Made by a program: the position numbers and the translations under genes. The notes under the pieces are model-generated. The model was not told where the DNA came from. It saw only the letters and a list, made by a program, of their open reading frames with translations, and did not search any database. A stretch of DNA of 64,000 nucleotides, from NCBI RefSeq assembly GCF_020687785.1, contig NZ_JAJEWI010000005.1, forward strand, positions 124,001-188,000, read 5' to 3'. Of the stretch, positions 52,970-61,542 are shown one piece after another; position 1 is the first letter of the stretch; each line of letters begins with the position of its first letter. The DNA is from Sphingopyxis yananensis. GTDB lineage: Bacteria > Pseudomonadota > Alphaproteobacteria > Sphingomonadales > Sphingomonadaceae.

Positions 52970-54039
52970 GCATCAGCCTTTCGGGCAAAATCCATGGCGC
53001 GCTGCGCCAGGGGGCGGACTTTGTCCGACATATCTTGGGCGTGGGCCGAATTGGCGGTGCCATCAATCACGCGCTTTTTAATACCCTGCATGATGGCGGC
53101 GAGACGGAAGAAGTTAAACGCCAGATACCAGTTGAGGTCCGGCAGGCCGTCGCGGTCCGTTTTTTCGCAGTAGCGGGCCACCATTTCGTCCAGTTCGGGA
53201 ATGCCCAGCGCAGCACGGTCCACATCCATCACGCCGCTGCGCCCGCCATTTTCGGTGACCCATGCCATGGCAACATAAGCAAAATCGGCCAATGGATCAC
53301 CCAATGTGCTGAGTTCCCAGTCCAAAACGGCCAATATTTCGGGACGATCATGGGACCAGATCATATTGTCGATTCGGTAATCGCCATGCACAATGCTGGT
53401 GCGATCTTGCGTAGGCAAGGTGGCGGGCAACCATGTGAGGAGCTGCTCCATTTCCGGCATCACTTCGGTTTCGGACAGGCGATATTGCTTGGTCCAACGT
53501 TCCACCTGACGGCCAAAATAATTGCCGGGTTTGCCATAATCCGACAGGCCTGCTGCATCGACATCGACATTATGCAGCGCGGCCAAAGTGTCGATCATCG
53601 CGTTATAGGTGGCGCGGCGATGGTCGGGCGTGGCACCCGGCATCGCACCGTCCCAAATGGTGTGACCATCGACCATTTGCATAACATAAAACCAACTGCC
53701 TAGCACGTCATTGTCGGTGCACAGGCCGAATTGGCGCGCGATGGGAAATCCTGCCCGATATAGCCCAGCTTGGACTTTATATTCGCGGTCCACGGCGTGG
53801 GCCGATGGCAGTAGGGGACCAAAGGGTTTGCGGCGCAGCACATAATTGCCCGATGGCGCGCTGATTTTATAGGTGGGGTTGGATTGCCCCCCCGCAAATT
53901 TGCTTTGGGTTAAGGGGCCTTGGAACCCCTCGACATGTTCTTCCATCCACGCTGTCAGCTTGGTTTCATCCAACACATCGCTGCCCGTTGGGGCGATGGT
54001 GCCGGAAAAAACATCCTGCGCATTGGATACCGCGCTCAT
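52966..54039 (-). CDS. APH-family kinase, ACAD10/ACAD11-type (acyl-CoA associated phosphotransferase)
   Basis: 357 residues. Kinase features: nucleotide-binding start FAGGQSNPTYKI (48-59), Lys in VLRRKP (K71), catalytic loop HGDYRIDN (218-225), metal-binding DWELSTLGDPLADFAY from 240. This subgroup matches the N-terminal kinase domain of ACAD10/ACAD11 and the LvaA protein of levulinate catabolism, which phosphorylate 4-hydroxyacyl-CoA. An ACAD11-like dehydrogenase lies nearby (55272-56564). Antibiotic resistance is much less likely. It overlaps both the zinc dehydrogenase gene and SDR 2 by four bases. Confidence 0.88.
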   Translation of the reverse strand: MSAVSNAQDVFSGTIAPTGSDVLDETKLTAWMEEHVEGFQGPLTQSKFAGGQSNPTYKISAPSGNYVLRRKPFGPLLPSAHAVDREYKVQAGLYRAGFPIARQFGLCTDNDVLGSWFYVMQMVDGHTIWDGAMPGATPDHRRATYNAMIDTLAALHNVDVDAAGLSDYGKPGNYFGRQVERWTKQYRLSETEVMPEMEQLLTWLPATLPTQDRTSIVHGDYRIDNMIWSHDRPEILAVLDWELSTLGDPLADFAYVAMAWVTENGGRSGVMDVDRAALGIPELDEMVARYCEKTDRDGLPDLNWYLAFNFFRLAAIMQGIKKRVIDGTANSAHAQDMSDKVRPLAQRAMDFARKADA

Positions 54040-55127
54040 GGATTAAATACGATGACAGAACGTGCAGCATCGCCTTTCTTCATGGATTCATAGCCTTCAT
54101 TCACTTGGTCCAAGCGGATTGTTTCCGCGACGATGGTGTCGAGATCCAGCAAACCGCGAAGATAAAAATCGACCAGACGGGGAATATCTACGGGGAAGCG
54201 GTTGCCGCCCATGATCGCGCCTTGCAATTTCTTGCCCGACAATAGGTCCATGGCGCCGAGTCCGACTTGTTCGTTCAATGGCATCATGCCCAATATGGTC
54301 GCGGTTCCCCCGCGCCGCAGCGATTGCACCGCCAATTTGGCCGAGGCAGGACGCCCTACGGCTTCGATGGCGTGATCGACGCCGCCCTTGCTGAGTTCGA
54401 CAATTTGTTTTGCGGCGTCGTCGGCAAAGGCATCCACCACATCGGTGGCCCCCAATTTCATCGCGAGTTCGCGTTTTTCGGGCATGGGGTCGGCGGCGAT
54501 AATGCGGCCTGCGCCCGCAATTTTTGCGGCGTTAATGGTGGCAAGCCCCACCCCGCCGCATCCGACCACCGCGACGGTTTCGCCAGGGGTGACTTTGCAA
54601 GCGTTAAAGATAGTGCCTGCCCCCGTGGTGACGGCGCAGCCGATGATGGCGGCACGGTCCAGCGGCATTTCGGGGTCGATGGCGACGCAGGCATGTTCAT
54701 GGACCAGCAGCACTTCGGAAAAGGCGCTGAGGTTTAGCATCTGGTTGACGGGGGTGCCGTCGGTCAGGGTGATGCGGGGCTTGGCACCGGCGGGGCGGCG
54801 GGTGTCGCCGCCAAGGCACAAGGACATGCGCCCAGACACGCAAAATTCGCAATGCCCACAAAAAGCACTGAGGCAGGTGACAACTGCGTCGCCGACCTTG
54901 ACGGTGGTGACTTCGCTGCCCACCGCTTCGACTATGCCGGCCGCTTCGTGGCCCGGAATGGCGGGCAGCGCGTGGGGGTATGTGCCTTCGATGAAATGCA
55001 GATCGCTGTGGCACAGGCCGCAGGCCGCCGTGCGAATGCGCACTTCATGCGGCCCAGGATTGTCGACGATGATGTCTTCGATTTGCAGCGGTTTACCGGC
55101 TTCAAATAAGATGGCTGCTTTGGTCAT
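54036..55127 (-). CDS. Zinc-dependent alcohol dehydrogenase (MDR family)
   Basis: 363 residues. The catalytic zinc site lies in CGLCHSDLHFIEG and GHEAAGIVEAVG. The structural zinc is bound by four cysteines in CGHCEFCVSGRMSLC. The nucleotide motif is VGCGGVGLATINAAKIAG. This class-III-like layout suits oxidation of primary or secondary alcohols with NAD+. It is the first gene of a five-gene unit running to the serine hydrolase and perhaps to the bifunctional gene. Substrate unknown. Confidence 0.9.
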   Translation of the reverse strand: MTKAAILFEAGKPLQIEDIIVDNPGPHEVRIRTAACGLCHSDLHFIEGTYPHALPAIPGHEAAGIVEAVGSEVTTVKVGDAVVTCLSAFCGHCEFCVSGRMSLCLGGDTRRPAGAKPRITLTDGTPVNQMLNLSAFSEVLLVHEHACVAIDPEMPLDRAAIIGCAVTTGAGTIFNACKVTPGETVAVVGCGGVGLATINAAKIAGAGRIIAADPMPEKRELAMKLGATDVVDAFADDAAKQIVELSKGGVDHAIEAVGRPASAKLAVQSLRRGGTATILGMMPLNEQVGLGAMDLLSGKKLQGAIMGGNRFPVDIPRLVDFYLRGLLDLDTIVAETIRLDQVNEGYESMKKGDAARSVIVFNP

Positions 55128-55235
55128 GGGGTGATCCTCTCCTTGGGGGTGTCATGACAGGCATGTTGATCGGTTGGTCTGGCGCTAAAAAAAATCGTCG
55201 TTCCATGCGGGACATTTTTATGATGATTTCGACGA

Positions 55236-55268
55236 TATTGGGGGAGCATCATGATATGCCCCCCCAAT
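55236..55268 (-). terminator. Hairpin after the ACAD11-like gene
   Basis: TTGGGGG-AGCAT on one side pairs with ATG-CCCCCCAA on the other, a G/C-rich stem just past the stop of the dehydrogenase gene (55272). No clear U-run follows, so the terminator call is tentative. Confidence 0.45.
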
Positions 55269-55271
55269 TCC

Positions 55272-56564
55272 TTAGCGTGACACACCAATGTCACCAGACG
55301 AAAAACCTGCTTCGCGGGCATTGTCCGAATGTTTGGCGAGTTCGATACGGGCGATTGAGCGGGCGTGCACTTCGTCCGGACCATCGGCCAAGCGTAATGT
55401 TCGCTGATGGGCGTAGGCGCTGGCCAGACCATAGTCATCCGACACGCCGCCGCCGCCATGGGCTTGAATGGCGTCATCAATGATTTTCAGCGCCATATTG
55501 GGGGCCTGAACCTTGATCATCGCAATTTCCGCCGCTGCTGATTTATTGCCGACCTTGTCCATCATGTCGGCGGCCTTGAGGCACAGCAGGCGCGTCATAT
55601 CAATGTCGATACGGGCGCGGGCGATGCGTTCTTCCCACACGCTGTGGCGCGCGATGGGCTTGCCAAAGGCGACGCGGGATTGCAGGCGGCGGCACATTTT
55701 TTCCAAGGCTTCTTCGGCCACGCCAATAGTGCGCATGCAGTGGTGGATACGGCCTGGGCCGAGGCGCCCTTGGGCGATCTCAAATCCACGACCTTCACCC
55801 AGCAGCATCGCGTCCTTGGCGCTGACGCGAACGTCCTTCAATTCCACTTCCATATGGCCGTGGGGGGCGTCGTCATAGCCAAAGACCGGCAAATGGCGGA
55901 TGACGGTGATGCCGGGGGCGTCCATCGGAACCAAGACCATCGATTGTTGTTGGTGGCGATTGGCCTCGAAATCGGTTTTGCCCATGACGATGGCCACTTT
56001 GCAGCGCGGATCGCCCAAGCCCGACGACCACCATTTGCGGCCATTGATGACATAATCGTCACCATCGCGTTCAATGCGGGTTTCGATGTTGGTGGCGTCC
56101 GACGATGCGACCTGTGGTTCCGTCATCAGAAAGGCCGAGCGAATTTCCCCGTTCATGATCGGGCGCAGCCATTTTTCCTTTTGTTCCAAGGTGCCGTAGC
56201 GGTGGAACACTTCCATATTTCCGGTGTCGGGGGCGGAGCAGTTGAAGATTTCGCTGCTGATGCCCACGCGGCCCATTTCTTCGGCGCACAAGGCATATTC
56301 CAAATTGGTCAGGCCAGGGCCTTCGAATTCAAAGCTGTCTTCGACATGATGATGGGCATTGCTGCGCGGCGGCATGAAGAGGTTCCAAATGCCTGCCGCT
56401 TTGGCTTCGGCCTTTAATTCCTCGATGATCGGGATGACTTTCCAGCGCTCACCGGCCGCATCTTGTTCAATATAGGTGGAAATATTAGGACGGATTTTTT
56501 GGTCGATAAAATTCCGCACGCGGTCCCGCCAGTAACTCTGCCGTTCGGTCAGATCAAAATCCAT
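55272..56564 (-). CDS. Acyl-CoA dehydrogenase, ACAD10/ACAD11-type
   Basis: 430 residues from ATG 56564 (AAAGGA upstream); the frame from 56633 adds 23 residues without support. It has the dehydrogenase fold, with [20 protein letters not shown] and [20 protein letters not shown]. The usual catalytic EGT motif is replaced by LADGPDEVH with Asp at 394, the form I recall for ACAD11. ACAD11-type enzymes act with an APH-like kinase on 4-hydroxyacyl-CoA, removing phosphate to yield an enoyl-CoA. The matching kinase gene is 1.2 kb downstream. A palindrome TTTACG-N4-CGTAAA lies right upstream. Confidence 0.88.
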   Translation of the reverse strand: MDFDLTERQSYWRDRVRNFIDQKIRPNISTYIEQDAAGERWKVIPIIEELKAEAKAAGIWNLFMPPRSNAHHHVEDSFEFEGPGLTNLEYALCAEEMGRVGISSEIFNCSAPDTGNMEVFHRYGTLEQKEKWLRPIMNGEIRSAFLMTEPQVASSDATNIETRIERDGDDYVINGRKWWSSGLGDPRCKVAIVMGKTDFEANRHQQQSMVLVPMDAPGITVIRHLPVFGYDDAPHGHMEVELKDVRVSAKDAMLLGEGRGFEIAQGRLGPGRIHHCMRTIGVAEEALEKMCRRLQSRVAFGKPIARHSVWEERIARARIDIDMTRLLCLKAADMMDKVGNKSAAAEIAMIKVQAPNMALKIIDDAIQAHGGGGVSDDYGLASAYAHQRTLRLADGPDEVHARSIARIELAKHSDNAREAGFSSGDIGVSR

Positions 56565-56580
56565 CTGCTTTTCCTTTCCC

Positions 56581-56596
56581 TTTACGTTTGCGTAAA
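56581..56596. promoter_or_regulatory. Palindromic operator upstream of the ACAD11-like gene
   Basis: TTTACG-TTTG-CGTAAA, a 16-base palindrome with perfect six-base arms, 17 bases before the ATG at 56564. Related sites occur at 59061-59076 and 59107-59122, suggesting one regulator, of TetR or MerR type by general form. Confidence 0.6.
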
Positions 56597-56681
56597 CTTT
56601 GAACCAATGTGACCCTGCTTGCCAAGCCCCCATGATGGATAAATATCATGGGGTGCAAAAAGGAAGCAGGGCTGTGTGTGA

Positions 56682-58124
56682 TCAATCCGTGATATTGGGC
56701 ACGGTTTCGGAAGCACGGCGTGTGGCCAGCAAGGCCAAACGGGCTTCATGACTGGCGCGATCAATGCTGTAATGGCGCAGCGCCAAGGCCATAGCGACGG
56801 TGAGCGAGGAGATGGTGACCACATAGGCCCAGCTCATGCTTAAGGCGACGCCGTTTGGCAGGTTTTCCGGGGTAATTTGCCCGTCCAATCCGGCAAAGAC
56901 GATCAGCTGGCCGACCAGAAAAATACCCAGCGCGGAGCCAAATTTTTGAATCATAAAATAGCTGGAATAAAACAGCCCTTCGCGCCGTTCATCGTGGGTG
57001 GCTTCATGGTCTTCCACGACCTCGGCGATCATGGATGATGAGGAAACGGTGGTGAGAACCTGACCAAATAAGGCGACGGTGACACAGGCGAGCAGCAATA
57101 TAGCCGATATATTGCTGCCCAATTCCGGCCAAAAGCCAAAATTGCGGGCCGCATAGGTTAGAAAGTTTAGCCCTGCCGAAAAAAGGGCGGCCACAATGGC
57201 TGTGTCCCGTTTCCCGAAGCGATGATGCATGGGTTGGACCAGCAAAAAAGCCGCCAGCACCGCGACCCCTAATCCCAAGGGATAAAAGGTCATTTGTTGG
57301 TCGGTCAATTGCCAGACATAGAGCATCATATAATTGATCGCCGCAATGGATGTGGCATAGGCCGCGACCACAAATAGCGCGCCAATCGCCAAGGCGCGAA
57401 AGGATGGATTGCGAAAGGCACGGCGCAAATCGGTCAGAACACTATGTTGTTCGCGCGGCATGGGACGGGCAGGCAAGGCCACGACGCGTTTATGCTGTCC
57501 CCATGCTGATACGATGGTTGAAATGAGGATAACACCCGCGCCAAACCAGCCAAAGCTTTCATAGCCAGCGGCGTTTAACAGGCCATTTTCACCGGGCACG
57601 TCGGATGACAGAAAATAGCCATAGGCCAATGTGGTGGTGATCAGGCCAGCCGTCCAGCCATAGAGAAAGCGAAAGCGTGTCAAAGCCGTGCGTTCATCAT
57701 AATCCTGCGTCAGCTCTGCGACCAGCGAAACGGACGGGATTTCACAGGCGCTGACGAACAGGCGGACCGCAATGACGTTGATCGCCAACCAGAAAACGGA
57801 TTGCGATTGTGCCCCGCGATCCAGCCATAGGAATGTCCAACTGATCGCCATGGGTAAAGCGGCGGCATAAAGCCATGGGAGGCGGCGTCCCCAACGGCTT
57901 TTTGTGGCATCCGACAATCGGCCAATCATGGGGTCGGCCACGGCATCGGCGAACATTGCTATGATCAAGACAAGGGATATGACGCGCGGATCATATCCCA
58001 AGACTTGATTATAATAGAGCATGAAGAAGGTGGTAAGACCTGTTTCCTTCACCCCCATGGCCACGGCGCCAAGGCCGTGGGCCGATTTTAAGCTGAGCGG
58101 CAGCCGCTCTGTCGCCGCGGTCAT
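56682..58124 (-). CDS. Major facilitator transporter, GPH (MelB-like) type
   Basis: 480 residues with about twelve membrane helices. Early motifs fit the glycoside-pentoside-hexuronide cation symporters: GVKETGLTTFFMLYYNQVLG and FADAVADPMIGRLSDATKSR, followed by WGRRLPWLYAAALPMAISW. In proteobacterial catabolic clusters, GPH carriers often import non-sugar compounds such as steroid- or terpene-like acids, so the substrate need not be a sugar. It overlaps SDR 3 by four bases and is probably cotranscribed with it. Confidence 0.88.
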   Translation of the reverse strand: MTAATERLPLSLKSAHGLGAVAMGVKETGLTTFFMLYYNQVLGYDPRVISLVLIIAMFADAVADPMIGRLSDATKSRWGRRLPWLYAAALPMAISWTFLWLDRGAQSQSVFWLAINVIAVRLFVSACEIPSVSLVAELTQDYDERTALTRFRFLYGWTAGLITTTLAYGYFLSSDVPGENGLLNAAGYESFGWFGAGVILISTIVSAWGQHKRVVALPARPMPREQHSVLTDLRRAFRNPSFRALAIGALFVVAAYATSIAAINYMMLYVWQLTDQQMTFYPLGLGVAVLAAFLLVQPMHHRFGKRDTAIVAALFSAGLNFLTYAARNFGFWPELGSNISAILLLACVTVALFGQVLTTVSSSSMIAEVVEDHEATHDERREGLFYSSYFMIQKFGSALGIFLVGQLIVFAGLDGQITPENLPNGVALSMSWAYVVTISSLTVAMALALRHYSIDRASHEARLALLATRRASETVPNITD

Positions 58125-58987
58125 AATGCGCCGCCGGCAGGCGCTTCCATCGTTGCTAGGGCATCAAACATGCCTGGGCTATTGGGGTCCCATGCATGGC
58201 GTTGACCGATGGTGAGGCCGCCATCCACCAGCATGTGCGTGCCCGTCATAAAGCTGGATTCTTCGCTGGCCAAATAGGCGACAGCATTGGCGATATCCTC
58301 GGGCGCACCGCCGCGCGCCACAGGTTGGGCCTGTGCGCTGGCGCTGGCGATCATGGCATTCGCCTGTTCGCGCATTTCGTTGGGCAGTTCCAAGGATGAT
58401 GTGAAAATATTGGTGTTGATAAAACCGGGGCAAATGGCGTTCACGCGGATGCCATATCGCGCAAGATCGGTCGCCGCGACTTTGGTGAGGTGTAGGACGC
58501 CTGCCTTGGCCACGGCATAAGCGGTGGGCGAATATCCCGCACCCAGCGCGGCCACGCTGGCGGTGTTGATGATCGCTGCGCCGCCATTTTTGGTGGTTGG
58601 GCGATTTTTCATATGGGGTGCACCATAGCGGATACCCATGGCGACGGATTTCAGGATCAAAGACATGCTTTGGTCCCATCCCTCGGGGCTGATTTCGTCG
58701 ATGGGTGCACGGTCGCCGCCTGCTGCGGCATTGTTAAACAAAATGTCGATACCGCCCGCTTGCTGGGCCACCGCATTCATTAATGCTTCGATATCCGCGC
58801 TGTTGGTGACATCGCATCGGATGAAGTCGATCTTGCCATTGCTGCTGGCGGCAAGGGCCTGACCGCCTTCTTCATCAATGTCGCTAGCAAAGACATGCGC
58901 CCCTTCGGCCGCCAATTTTAAGGCTGACGCACGGCCAATGCCTGATGCTGCGCCTGTTACAACCGCCACCCGATCAGCGAATCGCAT
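58121..58987 (-). CDS. Short-chain dehydrogenase/reductase (SDR 3)
   Basis: 288 residues from ATG 58987, preceded by GGGAGAG; the frame going further upstream crosses the divergent promoter and is not real. Classical SDR motifs: [26 protein letters not shown], catalytic YAVAKAG, and FMTGTHMLVDGGLTIGQ. Asp after strand two (ASDIDEE) points to NAD(H). It is the first gene of the unit with the GPH transporter and divergent from a dehydrogenase pair. Confidence 0.9.
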   Translation of the reverse strand: MRFADRVAVVTGAASGIGRASALKLAAEGAHVFASDIDEEGGQALAASSNGKIDFIRCDVTNSADIEALMNAVAQQAGGIDILFNNAAAGGDRAPIDEISPEGWDQSMSLILKSVAMGIRYGAPHMKNRPTTKNGGAAIINTASVAALGAGYSPTAYAVAKAGVLHLTKVAATDLARYGIRVNAICPGFINTNIFTSSLELPNEMREQANAMIASASAQAQPVARGGAPEDIANAVAYLASEESSFMTGTHMLVDGGLTIGQRHAWDPNSPGMFDALATMEAPAGGAL

Positions 58988-59060
58988 ATCGCTCTCCCAT
59001 TTCTTATTTTGGCAGGAGTTTACGGCACAAAGAGGGGGCGTCAACGCCGACAAATTTGAC

Positions 59061-59076
59061 GTTACGTTGCCGTAAC
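59061..59076. promoter_or_regulatory. Palindromic operator 1 in the SDR 3 / ACAD divergent region
   Basis: GTTACG-TTGC-CGTAAC, perfect six-base arms with a four-base spacer. It differs from the TTTACG-type site at 56581 at the outermost base of each arm. Located between the divergent genes starting at 58987 and 59168. Confidence 0.55.
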
Positions 59077-59106
59077 GGAATGTGAAAATGCCCGAAATGA
59101 GTGAAG

Positions 59107-59122
59107 TTGACGCTTGCGTAAA
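59107..59122. promoter_or_regulatory. Palindromic operator 2 in the SDR 3 / ACAD divergent region
   Basis: TTGACG-CTTG-CGTAAA, one mismatch from a perfect palindrome and nearly the same as the site at 56581, including the TTG of the spacer. It lies 45 bases before the ACAD start. A lone TTTACG half-site is also present at 59019-59024. Confidence 0.55.
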
Positions 59123-59167
59123 CTCTGCTTCGCGCTCTAGCTTGGCGACAGAGATAAGGGAGCAAGG

Positions 59168-60352
59168 ATGATGAGCCAATTGGACGCTTTTCGCGCCGAA
59201 GTGCGGCAATGGCTGGACGAAAATTGTCCAGCCGAGATGCGCCAACCGGTCACGGGCGATGACGATGTGTGTTGGGGTGGCCGCAAATTTGTTTTTAAGA
59301 ATGACGCCCAAAAAATGTGGCTCGATCGCTGTGTGGCCAAAGGCTATACGGTTCCTGATTGGCCCGTCGCTTATGGCGGAGCAGGGTTAACGCCCGAACA
59401 GACCAAGATTTTCAAGCAGGAAATGGCGCGCATTTCGGCGCGGCCGCCGCTGCAAAGCTTTGGTATATGGATGCTGGGTCCGGCGCTGTTGCAATTTGGC
59501 ACCGAGGACCAAAAGAAACATTATCTGACGCAAATTGCGCGCGGCGAAATCCGCTGGTGCCAAGGTTATAGCGAGCCGGGCGCGGGCAGCGATTTGGTCA
59601 GCTTGCAAACCTTTGGCGAAGACAAGGGCGACCATTGGGTCGTTAATGGCAGCAAAATCTGGACCAGCTATGCCGACCAAGCCGACTGGATTTTCTGTCT
59701 GGTGCGCACCGACAAGAGCAATAAATATCAGGGCATTACTTTCATGCTCTTTGATATGGAAAGCGCTGGCGTCACGACCAAGCCGATCTTGTTGATCAGC
59801 GGCAACAGCCCATTTTGTGAAACCTTCTTTGATGATGTCGTAGTTCCCAAGACCCAATTTATTGGTGAAGTGAACAGGGGCTGGGACGTTGCCAAATATT
59901 TGCTGGGCCATGAGCGCGAGATGATCTCGGGCGGCGGAGCTGGCGGCGATATGCGCAGCTTGGGTGCGGCGATGCTGAAAAGTGTCGGCGCCAATGATGC
60001 GGGCGAGTTGGATGACCCCGTTTTGCGCGCCGAAATCGCGGCCTTTGACGTCGATGTCTTTGCCTATCGGGCGATGGGTGAACGCTTTATGGATATGTGG
60101 AAAACGGGCCGCGCCCATCCTGCCAGTTCCAATATGATGAAATATGTCGGCACAGAACTGAACAAGCGGCGGTACGAGCTGTTGATGTCCGCTGGTGGTA
60201 GCGCAGCCTTGGAATGGGAAAGCGATGAAAGCCGCGAAGGCGCGCGTCCGCGGGCTTGGCTGCGCACCAAGGCGAACAGCATCGAAGGCGGCACCAGCGA
60301 GGTGATGTTGAACGTCATTGCCAAACGCATATTGGATTTGCCCGGGGCGTAA
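59168..60352 (+). CDS. Acyl-CoA dehydrogenase, probable catalytic subunit of a heteromeric pair
   Basis: 394 residues. It has GYSEPGAGSDLVSLQTFGED (substrate/FAD region) and KIWTSYADQADWIFCLVRTD. Near the C-terminus E373 lies in SIEGGTSEVMLNVIAKRIL, the position of the catalytic base. The form (GWSEPGAGSDL-like, IxGGTSEI-like) is that of the FadE subfamily working on bulky side chains (steroids, terpenoids, branched acids). The smaller dehydrogenase gene at 60419 follows after 66 bases. Start: ATG 59168, with AAGGGAGCAAGG upstream; ATG 59171 is a possible alternative. Confidence 0.88.
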   Translation: MMSQLDAFRAEVRQWLDENCPAEMRQPVTGDDDVCWGGRKFVFKNDAQKMWLDRCVAKGYTVPDWPVAYGGAGLTPEQTKIFKQEMARISARPPLQSFGIWMLGPALLQFGTEDQKKHYLTQIARGEIRWCQGYSEPGAGSDLVSLQTFGEDKGDHWVVNGSKIWTSYADQADWIFCLVRTDKSNKYQGITFMLFDMESAGVTTKPILLISGNSPFCETFFDDVVVPKTQFIGEVNRGWDVAKYLLGHEREMISGGGAGGDMRSLGAAMLKSVGANDAGELDDPVLRAEIAAFDVDVFAYRAMGERFMDMWKTGRAHPASSNMMKYVGTELNKRRYELLMSAGGSAALEWESDESREGARPRAWLRTKANSIEGGTSEVMLNVIAKRILDLPGA

Positions 60353-60418
60353 CGCCCTGCGACTTCCGCGAAATATTCATCAAAGATAATAGGTCAGGGA
60401 CCAGAGAAGGGTCAAGAT

Positions 60419-61537
60419 ATGCCTCTCTATCACAATGAAGATCAGGCGATGTTAAAGGACAGCATCAGCCCATTTGTAGCCGAAAAAGCCCCTGTCGCGC
60501 ATTTGCGGCAATTGCGGGATCGGCGGGATGAAACCGGTTTCTCGCGCGAACTATGGGCGGAATTTGTCGATATGGGCCTGCCCGGCATGTTGGTGCCCGA
60601 GGATCAGGGTGGTTTGGGCATGGGCCATATGGAAGCTGGCATTGTGCTGGAAGAAATTGGCCGCAACCTGACGCCATCGCCATTCTTAACCACCAGCGTC
60701 GGCGGCGTAACAGCGCTCACAAAGGGCGGCGGGGTTCAGGCTGCGCGCTGGTTGCCAGCGATCGCGGCGGGGCAAGCCATTGCGGCGCTGGCCATTGATG
60801 AACAAGCGCGTCACCGGCCAGATCGTGTGGCCACAACCGCCGTGCGCAGCGGTAATGGCTTTCGCTTGGATGGACAGAAAAGCTTTGTCGTCCATGGTCA
60901 TGTGGCCGATATATTGCTGGTGTCGGCGAACAGCGCTGATGGATTGACCCTATTTGCGGTTCCGCGCGAAGCGAAGGGCGTGAGCAGCGATCCACGATTG
61001 TTGGTGGACAGCAGCCTGGCCAGCCATATGCGCTTTGACGGCGTGGAATTGAACGCCGATGCGGTGGTTGGCGATGTAGGCGGTGGGCAGGCCGTGCTGG
61101 ATGCCATGTTGGCCGCAACGCGCACAGGGGCATCGGCGGAATTGCTGGGTGTTGGCCAAGGTGCGATGGATATGACCATCGGTTATCTGAAAGAACGCAA
61201 GCAATTTGGCCGCTTGATTGGCGAGTTTCAGGCCCTGCAACACCGTGCTGCGCATTTATATGGTGAATTGGAAGTGGCGCGGGCCACGGTCATGAAGGCC
61301 CAACAATTGCTGGACGAGGGCAGCGAGGATGCTACGCTCTATGTCTCGGTCGCCAAGGCCAAGGCCGGACGAGCAGCCAATTTGGCGGTGCGCGAAGGCG
61401 TGCAAATGCATGGTGGTATCGGCATGACCGATGAATTTGATATCGGTCTGTTTATGAAGCGCGACCGCGCCTTGTCTGAATATATGGGTGATATACATTA
61501 TCACACCGACCGCGTGGCCCGTCTGAACGGCTATTGA
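60419..61537 (+). CDS. Acyl-CoA dehydrogenase, probable partner subunit
   Basis: 372 residues of the same fold: AEFVDMGLPGMLVPEDQGGL, RKQFGRLIGEFQALQHRAAH and VQMHGGIGMTDEFDIGLFMK. The segment where an EGT-type catalytic motif is expected (RALSEYMGDIHYHTDRVARL) has no such motif. This is what is known for the non-catalytic-type chain of alpha2-beta2 acyl-CoA dehydrogenases of steroid degraders. I therefore pair it with the upstream gene. An AGAAGGG site lies upstream of the ATG. It overlaps the following SDR frame at its end. Confidence 0.85.
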   Translation: MPLYHNEDQAMLKDSISPFVAEKAPVAHLRQLRDRRDETGFSRELWAEFVDMGLPGMLVPEDQGGLGMGHMEAGIVLEEIGRNLTPSPFLTTSVGGVTALTKGGGVQAARWLPAIAAGQAIAALAIDEQARHRPDRVATTAVRSGNGFRLDGQKSFVVHGHVADILLVSANSADGLTLFAVPREAKGVSSDPRLLVDSSLASHMRFDGVELNADAVVGDVGGGQAVLDAMLAATRTGASAELLGVGQGAMDMTIGYLKERKQFGRLIGEFQALQHRAAHLYGELEVARATVMKAQQLLDEGSEDATLYVSVAKAKAGRAANLAVREGVQMHGGIGMTDEFDIGLFMKRDRALSEYMGDIHYHTDRVARLNGY

Positions 61538-61542
61538 GGGAT

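Noticed and set aside
52966..54039. Aminoglycoside resistance kinase
   Set aside because: The APH fold is shared, but the subgroup motifs and the acyl-CoA dehydrogenase neighbours point to acyl-CoA metabolism.
58988..59311. N-terminal extension of SDR 3 across the divergent promoter into the dehydrogenase gene
   Set aside because: The SDR fold starts at ATG 58987 with GGGAGAG upstream, and the extension would cover the operators and the start of the opposite gene.
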